This document shows positions 28,145-38,137 of a stretch of DNA of 64,000 nt, piece after piece. The first letter of the stretch is position 1; each line of letters begins with the position of its first letter. The notes beneath the pieces are model-generated. The model saw only the letters and a program-made list of their open reading frames with translations, did no database searches and had not been told where the DNA came from. The stretch is from Reinekea forsetii. GTDB taxonomy: Bacteria > Pseudomonadota > Gammaproteobacteria > Pseudomonadales > Natronospirillaceae. Where the stretch lies: contig NZ_CP011797.1 of NCBI RefSeq assembly GCF_002795845.1, positions 3,200,001 through 3,264,000 on the forward strand. Direction: 5' to 3'. Position numbers and translations under genes: made by a program.

Positions 28145-31100
28145 ATGTTAACTTGGATTATTTCCCTCAGCCTGCGTATGCGCACCGTTATGATGGCCTT
28201 GGCACTCATATTATTGGTTGGCGGCGTTATGCAAATTCGCACTGTCCCGCTTGATCTCGTACCCGAGTTTTCACCCTTGTCACTAGATGTTCATACTGAG
28301 GCGCTGGGCCTGTCAACCACCGAGGTTGAGTCATTAATCACGGTGCCGCTTGAGGCTGACTTGCTCAATGGAGTGCCCTGGTTAGACTCGATCGAGTCAG
28401 AATCGATTACCAGTTTGTCGGCCATCGAGATGTTTTTCGCACCCGGGACCGACCTCATGCAAGCCCGCCAAATGGTGCAAGAACGGCTCACCCAGGCCCA
28501 TGCCCTGCCAAATGTATCCAACCCGCCGGTGATGCTGCAACCGGTCTCGTCCTCTAGTCGGGTGATGAATATCGGCCTGAATTCAAAAACCGTATCGCTT
28601 ATCGACATGTCGGTCCTGGCACGCTGGAATATCGTACCGCGCCTTGTCGGGGTGCCCGGCGTCGCTAACGTGTCGGTTTGGGGATTGCGCAACAAACAGG
28701 TCCAGGTACAGGTGAATCCGGCAACCTTACACGCTAATAATATTACCCTAGAGCAAATTATTAAGACCGCAGGGGAATCGGTCTGGGCCTCACCGCTGAC
28801 CTATCTTAATTCGTCAACGCCCGGTTCCGGTGGCTTCATCGATACGCCCAACCAGCGTCTCGGGGTTCGCCATATTTCGCCCACCGCCACGCCGGAAAGT
28901 TTTTCTCAGGTCCCGGTGTTTGGCACCGCCATCCCGCTGCATCAGGTCGCCCATGTAATTGAGGCCAATCAACCACTTATCGGCGATGCGATTTTCAAAA
29001 CCGGTAGTGGCTTACTGCTGGCGATCGACAAGTTTCCCGGGGCCAATACCATAGAGGTCACACACGGTGTCGAGGCCGCGTTACTTGAGCTGAGCCCCGG
29101 CATGCAGGGTATTGAGGTCGACAGCCATATTTACCGACCCGCCAGTTTTATAGAGCGGGCGGCTGAGAACCTGGGCACAGGTATCGCCGTTGCCTATATG
29201 CTGCTGCTGATTGCGTTTGCGAGTCTATTCGCCAACTGGCGCGTTACCCTGATCGCAGCGGTGGTGGTACCGCTGTCAGGTTTTTCGGCCATTTGGGCCC
29301 TCAATGCGTGGGGCGCCGATACCAATATGATGATGATTGCCGGCCTGACCCTTGCTATTGCCGTAATAGTCGGCGATGCGGTCCTGAGCCTAGACACTAT
29401 CGTTCGACGACTCGGGGCGGCAGACGGCATTGCAAACAAGAAGACCGACTTTGCCATCATCGTTACGGCAGCCCGGGAGGCTTGCAGCCCGCTCTTGTAT
29501 GCCACCCTGATGCTACTGCTCGCGGTTGTGCCGCTGTTATTTATGCACGGCACAATGGCACCATTTTTTAAACCCATGATCTGGGCCTACGCCGTCGCGG
29601 TATTGGCGTCACTGACTGTCGCATTGGTTTTGACACCTGCGCTGTGTCTTTTGCTATTAGGCGGCGCTCCGGTAGCGGAACGCACTTACTCAAGGTTGAT
29701 GGACAAATTAAATGGCCTGTCCGAGGTGCTCGTGAATGCAACGTTGGCTAAACTCTGGCCAACGATCTTACTGGCAGTGGTCGGCCTGGGCGTGGGTCTA
29801 TTCGTCTGGAACCAGGCTGAACACGCTTACCTGCCGATCTTTAATGAAACCGATATAGTGGTTGAGATTGACGCGCCGGCTGGTACCTCGCTGCCAGCTA
29901 TGAGCCAGATCACCCAAGACCTGATTAACGAAATCCTTGCCATTCCGGGGGTCCGAAATGCTGCTGCACAGGTGGGTCGTGCCGTCTTTTCCGCCGAGGT
30001 GTCAGATGTCGACTCCGCCGAAATCTGGGTCAGTATCGACCTGGATGCCCAGTACGAAGAGACTCTCGCTAAAATTCAATCGGTCGCGAACGCTCGGCCA
30101 AATATTAGCGCCGAAGTCAGCTCATTTTTATCAAAGCGAATATTGGAAACCCTGACCGGGGATGATGAAACCATCAGCGTACGAGTGTTTGGTCACGACT
30201 ATGCCATCCTCCAAGCCAAGGCGGAAGAAATACGCACCCTACTTGAAAAAATCGAGGGCATAACCAACCCTCTGATCGAGGCGCATGCGGAAAAAACCAC
30301 GATTGAGGTTGTGGTCGATCTCGACCGCGCCCGGCAATACGGTTTAAAGCCAGGCGATGTCCGGCGCGCTGCCTCGACTCTGGTGCAAGGCATTACCGTA
30401 GGGGCATTGTTTGAAGACCAAAAGGTATTTGATGTGGTCGTGGTCGGTAGTGACACTATTCATACCAATTTAGACGACGTGCGTAATTTGCTAATCGATG
30501 CGGTGACCGGTGAACAGGTTCGTTTGGGCGACGTAGCCGATGTCAGAGTCGTGTCGGCACCTAGCGTCATTCTACGCCAAGGGGTGTCACGCAGACTCGA
30601 TATAGTGGCTGATATTAGCGGCCGAGATGTTGGTGCAGTGTCGCGCGAAGTCGCGCGTACTATTCAAGGCATGTCATTTCCATTTGAATACCACGCCCAT
30701 GTTTTGGGTGAATACTTTCAACAAAAAACGGCTCTGCAATCCTTATACAGAAATTTTTTCGCGGTGGCGTTGATTATATTTTTATTGCTGCAGGCGGCCT
30801 TTGGCAGTTGGAAAATGGCTCTATTGAGCATGGTGGGTATCCCCATAACGCTACTGGGCGGATTTTTGGTGGTGATGCCCAGTGGCTATTTCTCACTCGG
30901 CTCGATGGTCGGCCTGGGCATTGCTTTGAGCTTCAGCGTGCGCAATGGCGTAACGCTAATACGCGCGTTTCAATGGCGGCAGTTGCAAGGTACGCCCTTT
31001 GGTGCGCTCTTAGTGCGCTCGGTTATAGCTGAGCGAATGCCGGCTCTGCTGATCAGCGCGCTGGTTCTGGCGGCCCTGTCTTTTCCCTTCATCGTCTTGG

Positions 31101-31315
31101 GCAATATAGCCGGCCTGGAAATTCTCCACGCTTCGGCCAGTGTCATGCTGGGTGGGTTGGTCAGTGCACTGGTGCTGGTCTTATGTTGCATCCCGGCACT
31201 TTACCTACGCTTTGGCGCCGACGCCGGTCGGGACACGCTGGGCTTGGGCGACTTGGCGCAGAATACGTCCGCTAACACATCAACCCCTTCGCTTGAGTCG
31301 GGAGCATCGTTATGA
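28145..31315 (+). CDS. RND efflux permease, subunit 1 (divergent proton relay)
   Basis: 1056 residues with the RND plan: TM1, a large periplasmic loop, six helices, a second loop, six helices. It is closest in style to heavy-metal-type/uncharacterised RND proteins ([37 protein letters not shown]). In TM4, where active pumps have VDDA...EN, it reads VIVGDAVLSLDTI: the first Asp of the pair is Gly and the Glu is Asp. In the TM10 region SVRNGVTLIRAF replaces the usual K/R-N motif with Arg. This suggests a regulatory or partner subunit. ATG at 28145 after GGAGA; ATGA overlap with the next gene. No adaptor or outer-membrane gene is adjacent. Confidence 0.9.
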   Translation: MLTWIISLSLRMRTVMMALALILLVGGVMQIRTVPLDLVPEFSPLSLDVHTEALGLSTTEVESLITVPLEADLLNGVPWLDSIESESITSLSAIEMFFAPGTDLMQARQMVQERLTQAHALPNVSNPPVMLQPVSSSSRVMNIGLNSKTVSLIDMSVLARWNIVPRLVGVPGVANVSVWGLRNKQVQVQVNPATLHANNITLEQIIKTAGESVWASPLTYLNSSTPGSGGFIDTPNQRLGVRHISPTATPESFSQVPVFGTAIPLHQVAHVIEANQPLIGDAIFKTGSGLLLAIDKFPGANTIEVTHGVEAALLELSPGMQGIEVDSHIYRPASFIERAAENLGTGIAVAYMLLLIAFASLFANWRVTLIAAVVVPLSGFSAIWALNAWGADTNMMMIAGLTLAIAVIVGDAVLSLDTIVRRLGAADGIANKKTDFAIIVTAAREACSPLLYATLMLLLAVVPLLFMHGTMAPFFKPMIWAYAVAVLASLTVALVLTPALCLLLLGGAPVAERTYSRLMDKLNGLSEVLVNATLAKLWPTILLAVVGLGVGLFVWNQAEHAYLPIFNETDIVVEIDAPAGTSLPAMSQITQDLINEILAIPGVRNAAAQVGRAVFSAEVSDVDSAEIWVSIDLDAQYEETLAKIQSVANARPNISAEVSSFLSKRILETLTGDDETISVRVFGHDYAILQAKAEEIRTLLEKIEGITNPLIEAHAEKTTIEVVVDLDRARQYGLKPGDVRRAASTLVQGITVGALFEDQKVFDVVVVGSDTIHTNLDDVRNLLIDAVTGEQVRLGDVADVRVVSAPSVILRQGVSRRLDIVADISGRDVGAVSREVARTIQGMSFPFEYHAHVLGEYFQQKTALQSLYRNFFAVALIIFLLLQAAFGSWKMALLSMVGIPITLLGGFLVVMPSGYFSLGSMVGLGIALSFSVRNGVTLIRAFQWRQLQGTPFGALLVRSVIAERMPALLISALVLAALSFPFIVLGNIAGLEILHASASVMLGGLVSALVLVLCCIPALYLRFGADAGRDTLGLGDLAQNTSANTSTPSLESGASL

Positions 31316-31749
31316 AACGACCGACTACCACCCAATCCATCGTGCTGCGGCTCCCGGCACTGCTCTTAGCTTTTTGGTCGCTGGCTGCTGCGAGCGCAGA
31401 CTCGGGCACCACGGCAGTCAGCATCACTGAGACTATTGACGGGTCCGATGGCAAAAAAATTACCCTTATACAACACGCCGTTGACCGGCTCGATATTCAG
31501 TTGAGTGAAATTCGCAGCGATGCTTTGGGTCAATTAACCATGCCTTATGCAGCGCTGTGGTATGACCAATGGGGGGCAACTTGGGTTTATATCAATCCGG
31601 AACCGCGTGTCTTTTTACGCGCCGCAGTAGAGGTCGTATCGATTTCCGATGATGTGGTTTTTTTAGCATCCGGGCCGTCAGTCGGCACCCCGGTGGTCAT
31701 CGTCGGCGCAGCTGAATTGCACGGCATCGAAAGCGGTGTTGGACACTAA
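31312..31749 (+). CDS. Periplasmic adaptor C-terminal-domain protein of the RND operon
   Basis: 145 residues with a signal peptide (LPALLLAFWSLAAASA). The rest resembles only the membrane-proximal domain of an RND adaptor: MPYAALWYDQWGATWVYINPEPRVFLRAAVEVVSISDDVVFLASGPSVGTPVVIVGAAELHGIESGVGH. The GAAELxGxExGVGH ending is shared with full-length adaptors. It lacks the lipoyl and hairpin domains and so cannot bridge to an outer-membrane channel alone. ATGA coupling to the permease and immediate proximity to the second pump gene suggest it docks on the periplasmic face of the pump pair. Confidence 0.75.
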   Translation: MKRPTTTQSIVLRLPALLLAFWSLAAASADSGTTAVSITETIDGSDGKKITLIQHAVDRLDIQLSEIRSDALGQLTMPYAALWYDQWGATWVYINPEPRVFLRAAVEVVSISDDVVFLASGPSVGTPVVIVGAAELHGIESGVGH

Positions 31750-31777
31750 CCGTCAAAACCTATCAGAGGATAATATT

Positions 31778-34700
31778 ATGATGGCATGGATCATAGGAAC
31801 CAGTTTGCGCTTTCGTTTTGTCGTTATCGCATTGGGTATTTGTTTAATGTATTTCGGTGTACTGCGCCTGCGCGATATGCCGGTCGATGTATTTCCAGAA
31901 TTTGCGCCGGCGAAAGTCGAAATTCAAACCATAGCGCTCGGCCTATCGCCGGCAGAGGTTGAGTCGCTCATCACCGTACCGCTGGAAAACGCCTTGGCAG
32001 GCGTACCCGGTGTAACCACCTTGCGTTCGAAATCGGTGCCGCAACTGTCTTCGGTGGTGGCTATTTTTGAAGCCGGTGTGGATGAGTTATTAACCCGCCA
32101 GTTGGTTGCCGAGCGTGTGGCAATGGCAACGCCCAACTTACCCAGATGGGCCGCGCCGCCGTTTATGATGCCCCCGCTATCGTCCACAAGTCGGGTGATA
32201 AAAATAGGCATTACCTCGCCGGACCATTCGGTTATGGATCTGTCCATGCTAGCGTATTGGACCATTCGCGCCCGTTTACTAGGGGTGCCCGGTGTTGCCA
32301 ATATCGCGATCTGGGGTGAACAGCTAAAAATGGTGCAAGTGCAGGTCGACTTAGCACGCATGGCCGCAGTGGATGTGACCCTGGATGAAATTCAGGAAGC
32401 CGTCTCCGACAGCCTGGATGTCGGTCTGCTGCGTTACTCCGATGGAGCCCATATTGGCACGGGTGGTTTTATCGAGACAGCCGACCAGCGCTTTGAAATA
32501 GTGCTGACCTCGGCCAGTCAGACGCCTGAAACCCTGGCGCAAGTGCCAATCACCATAAAAAGTGGCCAGCCCATTTTATTAGGCGATGTGGCCGATATTG
32601 TCTTTGGACCCCAAGCACCCATTGGTGACGCCGTAATCAATGACGGTCCCGGGTTGATGTTAATTGTCGAGAAGTTTCCATGGGGCAATACCTTGGCGGT
32701 AACACTCGGGGTTGAGGCCGCACTCGAGGAGATGAAACCGGGTTTGCCCGGCGTCGAGCTCGATACGCAGATATTCCGCCCAGCAACCTTTATCGAAGAC
32801 TCCATCGACAACCTGTCCAATGCGCTGCTACTGGGGTGTGTGTTGGTGATCTTGGTAATGATCCTATTCTTATATGAATGGCGGGCGGCATTGATTGCCA
32901 CAGCCGCCATTCCCCTATCTCTGCTGACCGCAGGCTGGGTGATTGCTGCCACCGGCGTGTCGATGAATACCATGGTCTTGGCGGGTTTTGTCATTGCGAT
33001 TGGCGCGGTGGTCGACGACGCCATTATCGACATCGAAAATATTTTGCGTCGGGTCCGTTTGGAACACGCCGCCGGCAGCTCCCGTTCGCTTGCGCGCATT
33101 GTGCTTGATGCATCGTTGGAAGTGCGCCGACCCATTGTCTATGCGACCTTTATCGTGGTGATGGCAGTGATGCCGGTACTTTTTATGGAGGGCTTGTCGG
33201 GCGCTTTTTTCAAACCCTTAGTGCTGTCCTATGTGCTGGCCATCCTCTCCTCCCTGGTAGTTGCCATAACCGTCACACCGGCAATGGGTTTAATCTTGCT
33301 GCGCAAGGCGCCGCTGACCGGCCGGCAATCCCCGCTGGTGACATGGCTGTCGACCGGCTATCGGGCAATCTTAGAAAAAACCACCCGCGGTCCCGCCTTT
33401 GCGCTCAGCCTGGTCGCAATTGTCACGGTCGGCGGTGCCGCCCTTTGGCCTCTGCTGGGCCATTCCCTATTGCCATCCTTTAAGGAACGCGACTTTCTCA
33501 TGCACTGGGTCACCCCACCGGCTACCTCTCATGGTGAAATGGTGCGCATTACCACTCGTGCCAGCACAGAGTTACGCTCAATCCCCGGCGTGCGTAATTT
33601 TGGCGCCCATATCGGCCAAGCATTTGCCGCCGATGAAGTAGTGGGCATTAATTTTGGCGAAAATTGGATCAGCATTTCACCCGATGTCGATTATGCGGCA
33701 ACGGTTGCTGCGGTTGATGAGGTGGTGAAGGGCTATCCGGGGCTCTATCGTGATCTACAGACCTATCTAAAAGAGCGCATCCGAGAAGTACTGACCGGAT
33801 CCGGCGAAGCCATAGTGGTCCGGCTCTTTGGGACTGACCTAGAGATTTTGCGGGACAAAGCCGAGGAAGTCCGCCTGGCGATGTCGACCGTCGAGGGTAT
33901 GGAGCATTTGCATAAAGAGCTAATCGTGGAGGTGCCCGAAATTCAGGTGCGCTTGAAACTGGCCGAGGCACGCCGCTATGGCCTTAAACCGGGCGATGTC
34001 CGGCGTGCCTCGGCGGCCTTCTTGGCAGGCGAGGAGGTGGGGGATATTTTCAACACTGGCCGGACCTACGACGTCCAGGTTTGGACCCTACCCAAGTGGC
34101 GCAATAGCCTAACCGCATTACAGGACATGCTAATCGACACCCCAACCGGCGCACGCGTCCGCTTGGTCGACGTGGCCGACATACGGATTGCGCCGAGCCC
34201 GAATGTTATAAAGCGCGAAGGCGGTTCGCGGCGCATCGATGTGCAGGCCAATGTCACCGGCCGCGACCTGGAGTCGGTCGCCCAGGATGTGCAAACCCGT
34301 CTTGATAAGATTGACTTCCCCATTGGCTATCGAGCCGTTCTGCAGGGGGAGTACGTTGAACTCAAGGCAGCTCGCACGCGCATATTGCTGTTCTCCGGTT
34401 TTGCGCTCATCGCTATTTTATTGCTCTTGCAGCTGACCTTTAGGAGTTGGCGATTGGCATGGCTGTCCATCCTAACCTTACCCTTCGCGCTGGTCGGCGG
34501 TGTGGCGGCGGCCTATATAGCCGGGGGTGTTGTGTCGCTGGGATCCCTGGTTGGCTTCCTCACGGTGCTCGGCATCGCCGCCCGAAACGGCATCATGCTG
34601 TTATGCCATTTTCAGCACTTGGAGCGCCATGAAGGTCAACCGTTCGGCATCCAACTGGTACTGCGCGGCGCGCAGGAGCGCTTGTCGCCGATCTTAATGA

Positions 34701-34918
34701 CTGCGGGTGCCTCAGGGTTGGCTGTATTACCCCTGGTGTTGTTCGGCAACCTACCCGGTCATGAAATTGAGTATCCGATGGCAGTGGTCATTCTGGGCGG
34801 CCTATTGACCTCGACCCTGCTCAATCTCTTTATTGTGCCCACGCTCTATTTACGCTTCGGCGAAGGGACGGCTAGTGGACCAGAGGAGGAGAACAAAGCA
34901 CTGCTGGCATCAGCGTGA
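31778..34918 (+). CDS. RND efflux permease, subunit 2 (complete proton relay)
   Basis: 1046 residues from ATG 31778 (AGAGGA eight bases upstream; a GTG at 31736 overlapping the previous gene lacks a site). It has full RND topology with [37 protein letters not shown]4 carries the intact relay [21 protein letters not shown] and TM10 reads [14 protein letters not shown]. With its diverged neighbour at 28145 it may form a mixed trimer, as MdtB/MdtC do, or act alone. The substrate is unknown: the extra Asp typical of CzcA-type metal pumps before the DD pair is absent here. Confidence 0.9.
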   Translation: MMAWIIGTSLRFRFVVIALGICLMYFGVLRLRDMPVDVFPEFAPAKVEIQTIALGLSPAEVESLITVPLENALAGVPGVTTLRSKSVPQLSSVVAIFEAGVDELLTRQLVAERVAMATPNLPRWAAPPFMMPPLSSTSRVIKIGITSPDHSVMDLSMLAYWTIRARLLGVPGVANIAIWGEQLKMVQVQVDLARMAAVDVTLDEIQEAVSDSLDVGLLRYSDGAHIGTGGFIETADQRFEIVLTSASQTPETLAQVPITIKSGQPILLGDVADIVFGPQAPIGDAVINDGPGLMLIVEKFPWGNTLAVTLGVEAALEEMKPGLPGVELDTQIFRPATFIEDSIDNLSNALLLGCVLVILVMILFLYEWRAALIATAAIPLSLLTAGWVIAATGVSMNTMVLAGFVIAIGAVVDDAIIDIENILRRVRLEHAAGSSRSLARIVLDASLEVRRPIVYATFIVVMAVMPVLFMEGLSGAFFKPLVLSYVLAILSSLVVAITVTPAMGLILLRKAPLTGRQSPLVTWLSTGYRAILEKTTRGPAFALSLVAIVTVGGAALWPLLGHSLLPSFKERDFLMHWVTPPATSHGEMVRITTRASTELRSIPGVRNFGAHIGQAFAADEVVGINFGENWISISPDVDYAATVAAVDEVVKGYPGLYRDLQTYLKERIREVLTGSGEAIVVRLFGTDLEILRDKAEEVRLAMSTVEGMEHLHKELIVEVPEIQVRLKLAEARRYGLKPGDVRRASAAFLAGEEVGDIFNTGRTYDVQVWTLPKWRNSLTALQDMLIDTPTGARVRLVDVADIRIAPSPNVIKREGGSRRIDVQANVTGRDLESVAQDVQTRLDKIDFPIGYRAVLQGEYVELKAARTRILLFSGFALIAILLLLQLTFRSWRLAWLSILTLPFALVGGVAAAYIAGGVVSLGSLVGFLTVLGIAARNGIMLLCHFQHLERHEGQPFGIQLVLRGAQERLSPILMTAGASGLAVLPLVLFGNLPGHEIEYPMAVVILGGLLTSTLLNLFIVPTLYLRFGEGTASGPEEENKALLASA

Positions 34919-35335
34919 AATAACAGAACGGCCATCATCACCTTCTTCGATAGACCCATGTCTCCACATTTGGGCATCGCCGCGGTGGCGGTCATACTGC
35001 CGATTTTCGATGTATTCATCGCCCTCTGGCCGGTCAAAGGAGGGCCGTGAAGGCACCAAATGGCTGGGCGCAGCGCCAATTTTCGATTGCATATCGGAAT
35101 CCCACTTGTCCAGATATAGCTCCAAACCATACATCCAAAAGAAATCCATCCAAATATTTTGGCAGGGTGCTCCTTCAATTCTCGTTTAATAACATAAAAC
35201 ATAGGGAAAGTATTATTTAAATCCACTGCATATGGAATTCATAGGTGGGGCTTGAATTCTATATTTCATTCACATCAGGCAGATCCATAGAAGTAAATTA
35301 CCCATAAGGTTTGCAATAACGTTCAGGGATTATTA
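34919..35335. other. Gene-free stretch; start of a duplicated upstream block
   Basis: 417 bases without a convincing gene. From about 35150 the sequence (TTTTGGCAGGG-, CTCGTTTAAT) resembles the block beginning near 36265, and both blocks precede a copy of the adaptor gene. The duplicated unit therefore includes the control region. Earlier, 34959-35050 could encode a short hydrophobic peptide from an ATG, but it has no ribosome site. Confidence 0.4.
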
Positions 35336-35593
35336 ATGCCTGCGAATAGCACCAGGAAAAATCAAGGAGAATGCCATGGACTATATCGGGTACTTGCCAT
35401 TGTGAAACAGAACGACCAACTAATAGGTGATGAATTTTTTAGCCAACCGACAGCGTATTCGCTAATTACAGCAACAGTTATCGTATTTATTGTCGCCGCC
35501 ATTGTTTTATTCGTAGATGGGGGCTATGCATATGAAGACCACATACAGAGCTATTCGGTGCCAGATAATGAAGCAATAAGTATATACATCTAA
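35336..35593 (+). pseudogene. Truncated duplicate of the microcin adaptor N-terminus
   Basis: 85 codons from the ATG at 35336 match the first 87 or so residues of the adaptor at 36441: xQGECHGLYR/QEERHGLFR, KQNDQLIGDEF/KQQDRLLGDVL, a membrane helix (SLITATVIVFIVAAIVLFVDGGYA) and VQGFLVPDQG-like SYSVPDNEAIS. It ends where the lipoyl domain should begin. It could insert in the membrane but cannot form a channel bridge. It records a tandem duplication of the adaptor gene followed by loss of its 3' part. Confidence 0.75.
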
Positions 35594-35914
35594 ACCAATA
35601 TTAGTCTTGAAAAATACGAATGTAAATTATAGATATTTAAAAAAAATGTAGGTCTTAATAAATAACAACCAAGGCTGCATGCAGAGGTCATTCAGTCCTA
35701 GTTCGACCGGATAGATATTTAGCAAAGACATGATTCGGTGGCCCAGAAATTCGTATTGAAAGTATTGCAGTACCAACAGATCACCATGAAGGTGATAGAA
35801 GCGGAGCGCCCCCTGAGAATCCGGCAAGATGACCGAGGGCACTCCATACCAACACTCGAAAGGATCGATTGAGGTTCTTTGAGTTTAGCAACTAAACTTG
35901 GGAAAGGAAATATT
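35594..35914. other. Gene-free stretch between truncated adaptor and first precursor
   Basis: 321 bases. No gene is supported. About 35740-35870 reads openly on the plus strand (QKFVLKVLQYQQ, VIEAERPLRIRQDD...RID) without a start, perhaps the 3' remnant of a lost gene. The last 30 bases supply the ribosome site GGAAAGGA for the precursor. Confidence 0.3.
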
Positions 35915-36070
35915 ATGAATATCATAACCAGTCAAGATGAGAAGCTGACAACGATAGTGGGTGGCATTGCCGCAGGCGATGGCGGATGTGTTCGTCCAAT
36001 AATCATTAGAAAGGGGCGCCCCGTAAAACCTCCGTTTATCTTGCCAGTGCCAGGCCCGGTAATTTACTAA
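35915..36070 (+). CDS. Double-glycine microcin precursor A (proline-rich)
   Basis: 51 residues from the ATG at 35915, with GGAAAGGA upstream. The leader MNIITSQDEKLTTIVGG has Gly at -1/-2, Ile at -4 and Leu at -7, the pattern cut by C39 peptidases. The mature part begins IAAGDGGCVRP and continues IIIRKGRPVKPPFILPVPGPVIY: cationic, seven prolines, one Cys. Cutting after the second GG (before CVRP) is possible. The RP/KPP/PVPGP pattern resembles proline-rich antimicrobial peptides that bind ribosomes. No immunity gene is recognisable next to it. The leader matches three others in this locus. Confidence 0.75.
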   Translation: MNIITSQDEKLTTIVGGIAAGDGGCVRPIIIRKGRPVKPPFILPVPGPVIY

Positions 36071-36440
36071 TAAATATATCAGGTTAGAAGACAGTCGAGT
36101 TCGTTGTTTGTTGTGTGCTCGCCAGTTGAACATTAAGCACTTCAGAATTAAGACAACCTGCATAGGGTTCGTTTTCCCATAAATGAATGTAAAAATAATA
36201 CTTTGATATGGGTATTAATCCGTTCTTCACAAAACCGTCAACCTCAAAAATAGATCGAAGTATATTGGCAGGATTCCCCTTCCTTTCTCGTTTACTAGTA
36301 TAAGAGAACGAAAAATATATTTGAAACCTAATAGGTATCGACTTCAAAGGTTCAATTGACATTCTGGGCTATATTCATGGCAGTCAGGCCAATTGAACAA
36401 AAGTATCAGTACAGCATGAAATAGTATTCAAGGACGATTT
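36071..36440. other. Gene-free stretch with the second copy of the duplicated block
   Basis: 370 bases. From about 36255 (ATATTGGCAGGATTCC, CTCGTTTACT) it resembles 35150 onward, the control region of the truncated adaptor copy. Open frames on the minus strand here and in the first block share KRE-K-x-PA-I, which probably reflects the DNA duplication rather than a gene. AAGGACG before 36441 is the adaptor ribosome site. Confidence 0.4.
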
Positions 36441-37723
36441 ATGACCACAAATATGGCCGGGCCAACGCAAGAAGAACGCCATGGACTGTTTCGCAAACAG
36501 GCCGTTGAAAAGCAGCAAGACCGTTTACTGGGCGATGTCTTGGTTGTACCGCCGCTGTCCTATTTGCTAATTACCTTTGTCATCTTAATCTTCGTCGTTG
36601 CGGCCGGTCTATTGCTGTTACATGGCAGCTATGCGCGCAAAGAAACCGTGCAGGGTTTTTTGGTACCCGACCAGGGCGTGATAAAGGTCTATGCATCCAC
36701 TACCGGGATAGTACGCCAAGTGTTAGTGCAAGACCGAGCCATGGTAACCGAGGGGCAAGCGCTATTTATGATCAATGGTGATCGCATCCTCACCAGCGGT
36801 GAGCACCTAGAAACCGTGCTGCTCGATGAATACCAAAGCCAGCTACAGATCCTTGAAAGTCAACTCACTCGACTGCCATCCCTGTTCAGCAACAAACAGC
36901 TGGATTTGGAACAAACCATTGCCGCAACAGATCGCCCATCGTCCATATTCAAACCCAGCAAAAGCTACTAAGCCAACAGCTGGCCCTGGCCGAACGGCAA
37001 AAGGCCAACATAGACACCCTGAGCCGCCAGGGATTGGCCTCGGATGCAGACCTTGGCAGTGCCTCCGAGAAGTTACTCAGCCTACAGGCCCAATATCAGG
37101 AACTGGCGCGTAACCTTGACGCGCAGCGCGATCTCGTTAAATCGCTAGCCCTGCAGCAAGCCGGTTTGGGTTTCGAGGAACTCAATCGTCAGGGTGAACT
37201 GCAAAACAGCCTGTCTGGTCTGGCGCAAAGCATTGCCCAGCTACATGGCGAGCGCGCCTACATCGTCAAGGCTAACCGCGCCGGCATGGTGAGCAATATC
37301 CAAGTTAGCGAAGGGCAGGAAGTGCAAAGCAGTGTGCCGCTGCTCACCATTACCCCACAGGGTAGCGAGTTGGAAGCCGAGCTACTGGTGCCGGCCCGAG
37401 CCATTGGCTTTGTCGAAGTCGGCCAGACGGTAAAGATGCGCTATTCCGCCTTTACCTTCCAAAAATTTGGCCTATATAGCGCGACCATTACCGGAGTCTC
37501 ACAAACGGTATTGTTGCCCAGTGAGCTGAGCGGTGTGGCGATTAACGCGCAAGAGCCGATGTATCGCGTCACGGCCAGTTTGGAGCAGCAGACCGTCGAT
37601 GCCTATGGCAAAACGTTCCCGTTGAAGGAGGGCATCTCGTTGGAGGCTGATATCAAACTGGCTGAACGGAGTCTTTTGGAGTGGTTGTTTGAGCCGTTGT
37701 TTAGTTTGAGAGGAAGACTCTAA
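36441..37723 (+). pseudogene. Microcin export adaptor (HlyD/CvaA family), frameshifted
   Basis: The N-part (36441-36971) has a cytoplasmic tail, one helix (YLLITFVILIFVVAAGLLLLHGSYA), lipoyl half VQGFLVPDQGVIKVYASTTGIVRQVLVQDRAMVTEGQAL and the first hairpin helix, then leaves frame near 36930 and stops at 36971. The C-part (37034-37723, readable back to about 36940 as HIQTQQKLLSQQLALAERQ) has the second helix, lipoyl half SNIQVSEGQEVQSSVPLLTI and the C-terminal domain. One small indel in the coiled coil separates them. Together they make a normal adaptor of about 425 residues for the peptidase-ABC exporter. Either the exporter is crippled, or the base call is wrong. Confidence 0.8.
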
Positions 37724-37787
37724 ATAAATTAATAAGGCCTAGGCAGCCTCAAAATACTAAAAGCGGTGAATAAAATACTTAAACCAA

Positions 37788-37833
37788 ATTTGCTCATATG
37801 AGCAAATCATGTACGTACAGAGGTATGTACATG
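37788..37833. promoter_or_regulatory. Perfect 20-bp palindrome and second inverted repeat before the precursors
   Basis: ATTTGCTCATATGAGCAAAT (37788-37807) is a perfect 20-bp palindrome. It is followed by CATGTAC (37807-37813) facing GTACATG (37827-37833). Both lie in A/T-rich DNA about 100 bases upstream of the microcin precursor at 37909. The symmetry and size suit a dimeric repressor or activator operator; the binding protein is not identified. Confidence 0.55.
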
Positions 37834-37890
37834 TCACCCCCAACAACCACCGAGGAAATCAACAAGATGACCAGTGTTGTTGGTATTTAA
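37831..37890 (+). pseudogene. Possible decayed double-glycine leader
   Basis: A 19-codon frame after AGAGG reads MSPPTTTEEINKMTSVVGI and stops. Its end (EEINKMTSVVGI) resembles the leaders MNIITSQDEKLTTIVGGI and NEEMQDINGGV, with one Gly missing and nothing after. It could be a remnant precursor or a short regulatory peptide, or chance. Confidence 0.25.
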
Positions 37891-37908
37891 ACTTGAAAGG
37901 AAATTAAA

Positions 37909-38082
37909 ATGAATATATTAACCAATGAAGAAATGCAAGATATCAATGGTGGGGTTTGGGGTTTTGTAGCAAGAGGAGCCAGGTATGTTTATAAGGCCGC
38001 TAAGAAGGTCTTAACCTCCAAAAAAACTCTGGCTGCCGAGGCCGTATATGAAACGTCCAATACATTGTCACCCGATCAGTAG
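37909..38082 (+). CDS. Double-glycine microcin precursor B
   Basis: 57 residues, too short for a 60-residue cut-off. Leader MNILTNEEMQDINGG (Ile at -4, Met at -7). The mature part of 42 residues starts VWGFVARGARYVYKAAKKVL: aromatic and cationic, with amphipathic-helix spacing, then a polar tail. AAAGG precedes the ATG. The bases around the start (ACTTGAAAGGAAATTAAAATGAATAT) closely resemble those of precursor A, as expected of duplicated precursor cassettes. The small membrane ORF 55 bases downstream is the likely immunity gene. Confidence 0.75.
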   Translation: MNILTNEEMQDINGGVWGFVARGARYVYKAAKKVLTSKKTLAAEAVYETSNTLSPDQ

Positions 38083-38137
38083 TTTCAACTTAGTAATAAG
38101 TCTGAAATATTTAATCATTAATTGAGAAACTAATATT

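Noticed and set aside
28012-28254. Open frame overlapping the start of RND subunit 1
   Set aside because: TTG start without a ribosome site, and the last third is an alternative frame of the permease.
34846-35226. Minus-strand open frames with KRE-K-PA-I also found at 36084-36362
   Set aside because: They lie in the duplicated control block of the adaptor gene, lack ribosome sites and are most simply explained by DNA duplication.
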